A stretch of DNA of 9,661 nucleotides from Clostridia bacterium (lineage in GTDB: Bacteria; Bacillota; Clostridia; Oscillospirales; CAG-272). The notes under the pieces are model-generated. The model was given only the letters and a program-made list of their open reading frames with translations, ran no database searches and had not been told where the DNA came from. Location: assembly GCA_017648425.1 (NCBI GenBank), contig JAGCJD010000114.1:1-9661 (forward strand). Reading direction: 5' to 3'. Both the position numbers and the translations under genes were made by a program. Positions 7,262 to 9,661 of this stretch are shown here, one piece after another; position 1 is the stretch's first letter; each line of letters opens with the position of its first letter.

Positions 7262-8440
7262 TCAGTTAAGCTTTGCCCTCAACTTTTCTGCAAGGTCAGT
7301 CTTTTCCCAAGGAAGCTCAACATCCTCTCTGCCCATGTGTCCGTAAGCCGCCGTATTGGAATAGATTGGACGGCGAAGATCAAAACTCTTTATTATTGCC
7401 GCAGGACGCAGGTCAAACAGCTGGTTTACCGCATTTGCTATTTCCGTATCCTGTATCTTTCCCGTACCGAATGTATCTACCATTACGGAAACGGGCTTTG
7501 CAACGCCTATTGCGTACGCCACCTGAACCTCACACTTATCAGCAAGTCCTGCCGCCACTACATTCTTAGCGATATATCTTGCAGCATATGACGCGGATCT
7601 ATCAACCTTTGTCGGGTCTTTACCCGAGAAAGCTCCGCCGCCATGGCGCGAATATCCTCCGTAAGTATCAACTATTATTTTTCTTCCTGTAAGTCCCGTA
7701 TCCCCCGCAGGGCCACCCACAACAAATCTTCCAGTGGGATTTACATATATTTTAGTATCCTCGTCAACAAGTTCGCATGGAACTACCGCGTTAATAACAT
7801 TCTTTATTATATCCTCGCGTATTTTTGAAAGCTCCACATCATCACTGTGCTGTGAAGAAATTACTATCGCATCTATTCTCGCGGGAACTCCGTCAATATA
7901 TTCAACCGTCACCTGCGTTTTTCCGTCAGGACGAAGATATGCAAGCGTTCCGTTCTTTCTGACCTCGGTAAGCTTTATCGCAAGCGTGTGAGCCAATGAG
8001 ATAGGCAAAGGCATGAGCTCCTTGGTTTCGTTACAAGCATATCCGAACATAAGTCCCTGGTCGCCTGCTCCCGTATCCATTCCGTCGCCATTTCCCTGCT
8101 TTGCTTCAAGCGAGCGGTCAACTCCAAGAGCTATATCAGGCGACTGCTCGTGTATGTAGCTTGAAAACTCAAAGGTGTCCGCATCAAAGCCTATTCCCTT
8201 ATCCGTGTAGCCTATCTCTCTTACAGTCTTTCTCGCAACCGCTTCAAAGTCAATGTTTGCAGTTGTGGTTATCTCACCCATAACAACTACCTTATTAGTG
8301 GTACAAAAGGTCTCGCACGCAACGCGGGAAGCCTTATCCTCACTTAAAATAGCGTCAAGTATAGCATCGGAAATTTTATCGCAAACCTTGTCGGGATGTC
8401 CCTCTGTTACCGATTCAGAAGTAAAAAGCATTTTTTTCAT
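7262..8440 (-). CDS. metK: S-adenosylmethionine synthetase (methionine adenosyltransferase)
   Basis: Makes S-adenosylmethionine from methionine and ATP in the cytosol. The 392 residues match the usual family length. Visible signatures are SVTEGHPDKVCDKISDAILD (residues 10-29, with active-site His15 and Asp17), GAGDQGLMFGYA (124-135), and the phosphate-binding GGGAFSGKDPTKVDRS (267-282). The ORF extends upstream to 8500, but that part is riboswitch leader and terminator sequence; the ATG at 8440 gives the standard N-terminus MKKMLFTSESVTEGHPDK and is preceded by GAGAGGAA at a suitable distance. Expression is expected to be turned down by its product through the SAM-I riboswitch immediately upstream. 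recD2 and comF follow on the same transcript. Confidence 0.98.
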   Translation of the reverse strand: MKKMLFTSESVTEGHPDKVCDKISDAILDAILSEDKASRVACETFCTTNKVVVMGEITTTANIDFEAVARKTVREIGYTDKGIGFDADTFEFSSYIHEQSPDIALGVDRSLEAKQGNGDGMDTGAGDQGLMFGYACNETKELMPLPISLAHTLAIKLTEVRKNGTLAYLRPDGKTQVTVEYIDGVPARIDAIVISSQHSDDVELSKIREDIIKNVINAVVPCELVDEDTKIYVNPTGRFVVGGPAGDTGLTGRKIIVDTYGGYSRHGGGAFSGKDPTKVDRSASYAARYIAKNVVAAGLADKCEVQVAYAIGVAKPVSVMVDTFGTGKIQDTEIANAVNQLFDLRPAAIIKSFDLRRPIYSNTAAYGHMGREDVELPWEKTDLAEKLRAKLN

Positions 8441-8460
8441 TTTTGTTTCCTCTCTTTCAT

Positions 8461-8488
8461 AAAAAAATCTCCGGATTTCTCCGGAGAT
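8461..8488 (-). terminator. Expression-platform terminator of the SAM riboswitch
   Basis: On the minus strand ATCTCCGGA (8488-8480), the tetraloop GAAA and TCCGGAGAT (8475-8467) form a perfect 9-bp stem followed by six U (8466-8461), 20 bases before the metK ATG. This is a textbook intrinsic terminator. Its 5' arm can instead pair with TCCGGAAGAT (8508-8499), which overlaps the 3' strand of aptamer helix P1. That gives the antiterminator used when SAM is absent. Confidence 0.95.
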
Positions 8489-8494
8489 ACATTT

Positions 8495-8580
8495 TCTCAT
8501 CTTCCGGAATTAGCACCTTACCGCTAACGGCAGGTTGCCGTGACTTCACAGGGCCTGTCCCTCCATCACTCTTGATAAGA
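8495..8580 (-). promoter_or_regulatory. SAM-I riboswitch (S-box) aptamer upstream of metK
   Basis: Binds S-adenosylmethionine in the nascent RNA and causes premature termination before metK. Read on the minus strand, the S-box core elements occur in order: UCUUAUCAAGAG at the 5' side, GGAGGGACAGGCCC, UGAAG, CGGCAACC, GGUGCUAAUUCC, and GAUGAGA at the 3' side. Helix P1 pairs UCUUAUC (8580-8574) with GAUGAGA (8501-8495); GUGA and UCAC close P2. The terminator follows directly. A transcript from the promoter just upstream would start about 15 bases before P1. Confidence 0.97.
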
Positions 8581-8601
8581 ATATTTATTATTATCACTTA
8601 T

Positions 8602-8630
8602 ATTATATCATATTATCAGCGTTTTTTCAA
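8602..8630 (-). promoter_or_regulatory. Sigma-A promoter for metK-recD2-comF
   Basis: On the minus strand there is a -35 box TTGAAA (8630-8625), a 17-base spacer and a -10 box TATAAT (8607-8602), with transcription expected near 8595. It has the same -35, spacer length and -10 as the mreB promoter, suggesting strong constitutive initiation with control left to the riboswitch. It lies 24 bases after the ribU stop. Confidence 0.87.
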
Positions 8631-8654
8631 CTGTTTATTTCAAATTTATATACT

Positions 8655-9365
8655 TTATGAGAAAAAAGCAAATCTTCCGCCTAAAACAAAGAATATTACA
8701 CACAGTGAAGCTACCGCTATTGAACCGCTTATTATCCAAACAAGCGCAGTACGAACACGCATATTTGTGGTGTTTTTTAATATTTGTTGATTGCTGTTCC
8801 CAGTATTTTCAACGGTTTTATTTTTAAAACCATTGCGTTTTAATACAGAAGTAATAGGTTTATATAAGCACAGCGTAAGTGATGCGTTCAATATTGCCTT
8901 TACGGAATTAAATGGCAACAGCAGCGTTGGAATTAGTGTCGCTACATCTGACAGTCCAACCCCCATATAATAAGGCGTTATCAAAAGATTTGCGCCAATC
9001 ATAACCGCAGTCATGGCAAACGCAGCTGAAACAAGCCCTACTACCGCTCCTGTAAGCGTCTTTTTGAATTTATATATAAGACTTGCAGTTCCAACAAAGG
9101 TAACGCTTCCCAAAACATTCATTAAAAGCCCGTAAACTCCCGTACTGCTGACCGTTATAAATTCCAACAGCGGTACTACAATAGCAACGATTATACCCGA
9201 AAGCGGACCAAAATACATTCCGCAAACGGTAATCACCACATCTTTAAAATCCAAATTCAAAAATCCAACAGGTATATGTACAAAATGCACCGCATATGCA
9301 AGTGCCGCAAACATGGCAAGAGCCACTGTTCTTTTTATTCTTTGTGTATTATCCAATCTTTTCAT
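8655..9365 (-). CDS. ribU: Riboflavin ECF transporter S component RibU, with extra C-terminal membrane helix
   Basis: The substrate-binding membrane subunit that captures riboflavin and works with the energy-coupling module EcfAA'T, encoded elsewhere. The 236 residues are mostly hydrophobic. A core of about six membrane segments (residues 13-170) includes the RibU-like NLDFKDVVITVCGMYFGPLS and, near its end, PFNSVKAILNASLTLCLYKP. The FMN riboswitch in front strongly supports riboflavin as substrate. Unlike common RibU proteins of about 190-210 residues, this one continues with a polar Asn/Lys-rich linker (about 177-205) and another membrane helix (about 206-229). The ATG at 9365 is chosen because GGGGGG lies eight bases upstream; the open frame to a TTG at 9392 runs through the riboswitch. 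No terminator is visible downstream. Confidence 0.9.
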   Translation of the reverse strand: MKRLDNTQRIKRTVALAMFAALAYAVHFVHIPVGFLNLDFKDVVITVCGMYFGPLSGIIVAIVVPLLEFITVSSTGVYGLLMNVLGSVTFVGTASLIYKFKKTLTGAVVGLVSAAFAMTAVMIGANLLITPYYMGVGLSDVATLIPTLLLPFNSVKAILNASLTLCLYKPITSVLKRNGFKNKTVENTGNSNQQILKNTTNMRVRTALVWIISGSIAVASLCVIFFVLGGRFAFFS

Positions 9366-9399
9366 AAAAAATCCCCCCTTTATATAAACCAAGGGAGAA
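9366..9399 (-). terminator. FMN riboswitch expression platform: Shine-Dalgarno sequestering hairpin / possible terminator
   Basis: On the minus strand UUCUCCCUU (9399-9391) can pair with AAGGGGGGA (9380-9372), burying the whole ribU Shine-Dalgarno in a stem of about nine pairs including two G-U. Six U (9371-9366) follow directly, then the AUG. The hairpin would block translation and also has the form of an intrinsic terminator. Its 5' arm is part of an alternative hairpin, GAGAAGAUA (9423-9415) with UAUCUUCUC (9403-9395), which destroys aptamer P1 and frees the Shine-Dalgarno. Pairings are seen in the sequence; the mechanism is inferred. Confidence 0.75.
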
Positions 9400-9414
9400 G
9401 ATACATATTTTTTA

Positions 9415-9533
9415 TATCTTCTCTCATCCGGACTTTACCGTCGGTACGGGAGTTTCACCCGTTCGGCTCTCTTGTGTCAAGAAAGTTCGCAGACTTTACT
9501 GCCGGTATGGAATTTCACCAATCCCCAAAGATA
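9415..9533 (-). promoter_or_regulatory. FMN riboswitch (RFN element) upstream of ribU
   Basis: Senses flavin mononucleotide and shuts down riboflavin uptake when FMN is plentiful. Read on the minus strand, the RFN core appears in order: UAUCUUUGGGG, GGUGAAAUUCC, ACCGGCAGUAAAGUC, GAGCCG, GGGUGAAACUCCCG, ACCGACGGUAAAGUCCGGAU, GAGAGAAGAUA. Helix P1 pairs UAUCUU (9533-9528) with AAGAUA (9420-9415). The same hexamer UAUCUU recurs at 9403-9398 as the competing partner. Confidence 0.97.
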
Positions 9534-9540
9534 AAATTTC

Positions 9541-9574
9541 AAGGGCGTTGCAAATATTCATTTGCAACGCCCTT
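9541..9574 (-). terminator. Terminator hairpin after tuf
   Basis: A perfect 15-bp inverted repeat, AAGGGCGTTGCAAAT (9541-9555) with ATTTGCAACGCCCTT (9560-9574), around the loop ATTC. It starts about 30 bases after the tuf stop on the minus strand. The tract after the stem on that strand is GAAATTTTAT rather than an unbroken U run, so termination may be incomplete. The FMN riboswitch aptamer begins some seven bases beyond it. Confidence 0.75.
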
Positions 9575-9604
9575 TATTTAGCTTAATTTATACTTAAAGT
9601 AAAA

Positions 9605-9661
9605 TTATGCAATGATGGAAGCAACAACGCCGGATCCAACGGTTCTACCACCCTCACGGAT
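9605..9661 (-). CDS. tuf: Elongation factor Tu, C-terminal end (partial)
   Basis: The last 18 codons and the TAA stop are visible; the translation IREGGRTVGSGVVASIIA is the very conserved C-terminus of bacterial EF-Tu, which delivers aminoacyl-tRNA to the ribosome. The rest of the gene lies beyond the right edge of the window. A terminator hairpin follows 30 bases later, and then the ribU riboswitch on the same strand. Confidence 0.92.
   Translation of the reverse strand: MREGGRTVGSGVVASIIA

Noticed and set aside
8441..8500. N-terminal extension of metK by 20 codons
   Set aside because: These bases are the riboswitch terminator and leader; the ATG at 8440 has a Shine-Dalgarno and gives the normal MetK N-terminus.
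9541..9574. Inverted repeat as part of a mobile element or attachment site
   Set aside because: It is a single hairpin right after the tuf stop with no flanking duplication or transposase; terminator is the simpler reading.

Overview
The window looks like a chromosomal segment from a low-to-mid GC Firmicute, probably a gut-type anaerobe of the Clostridia (Oscillospiraceae-like). The evidence is the Gram-positive style Shine-Dalgarno sequences, sigma-A promoters with TTGAAA-17-TATAAT, intrinsic terminators, FMN and SAM-I riboswitches ahead of ribU and metK, RecD2 rather than RecBCD-type RecD, and a clostridial-type CoA-acylating aldehyde dehydrogenase with PduL. Assignment below class level is inference.

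Left part (1-1577, + strand): the 3' end of an operon encoding a CoA-acylating aldehyde dehydrogenase (PduP/EutE family, 5' end outside the window) and PduL, a phosphate propanoyltransferase. Together they convert aldehyde to acyl-CoA and then to acyl-phosphate. PduL starts with a short amphipathic helix of the kind that targets enzymes into bacterial microcompartments, so the missing upstream DNA probably carries shell proteins and a signature enzyme. A 14-bp perfect hairpin at about 1593-1627 closes this operon and the opposing one from both sides.

Middle and right part (1638-9661, all - strand). Read in the direction of transcription, the order is: the last 18 codons of tuf (EF-Tu) and its terminator hairpin; an FMN riboswitch and ribU (riboflavin ECF transporter S component with an unusual extra C-terminal membrane helix); a strong promoter, SAM-I riboswitch with terminator, and metK; then recD2 and a comF-family phosphoribosyltransferase gene, whose start and stop overlap as ATGA; then a second strong promoter, mreB, and pepD six bases later. 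The genes are housekeeping functions: translation, vitamin uptake, SAM synthesis, DNA repair helicase, cell shape and dipeptide hydrolysis.

The most informative content lies in the non-coding DNA. The FMN riboswitch can be resolved into two mutually exclusive hairpins, one of which hides the ribU Shine-Dalgarno and is also followed by six U residues directly before the AUG. No terminator is visible between ribU and the SAM riboswitch, so ribU transcripts may run into it. I see no mobile element, CRISPR array, tRNA, rRNA or defence system, and no intergenic stretch over 300 bases. Nothing here looks like a wholly new system.
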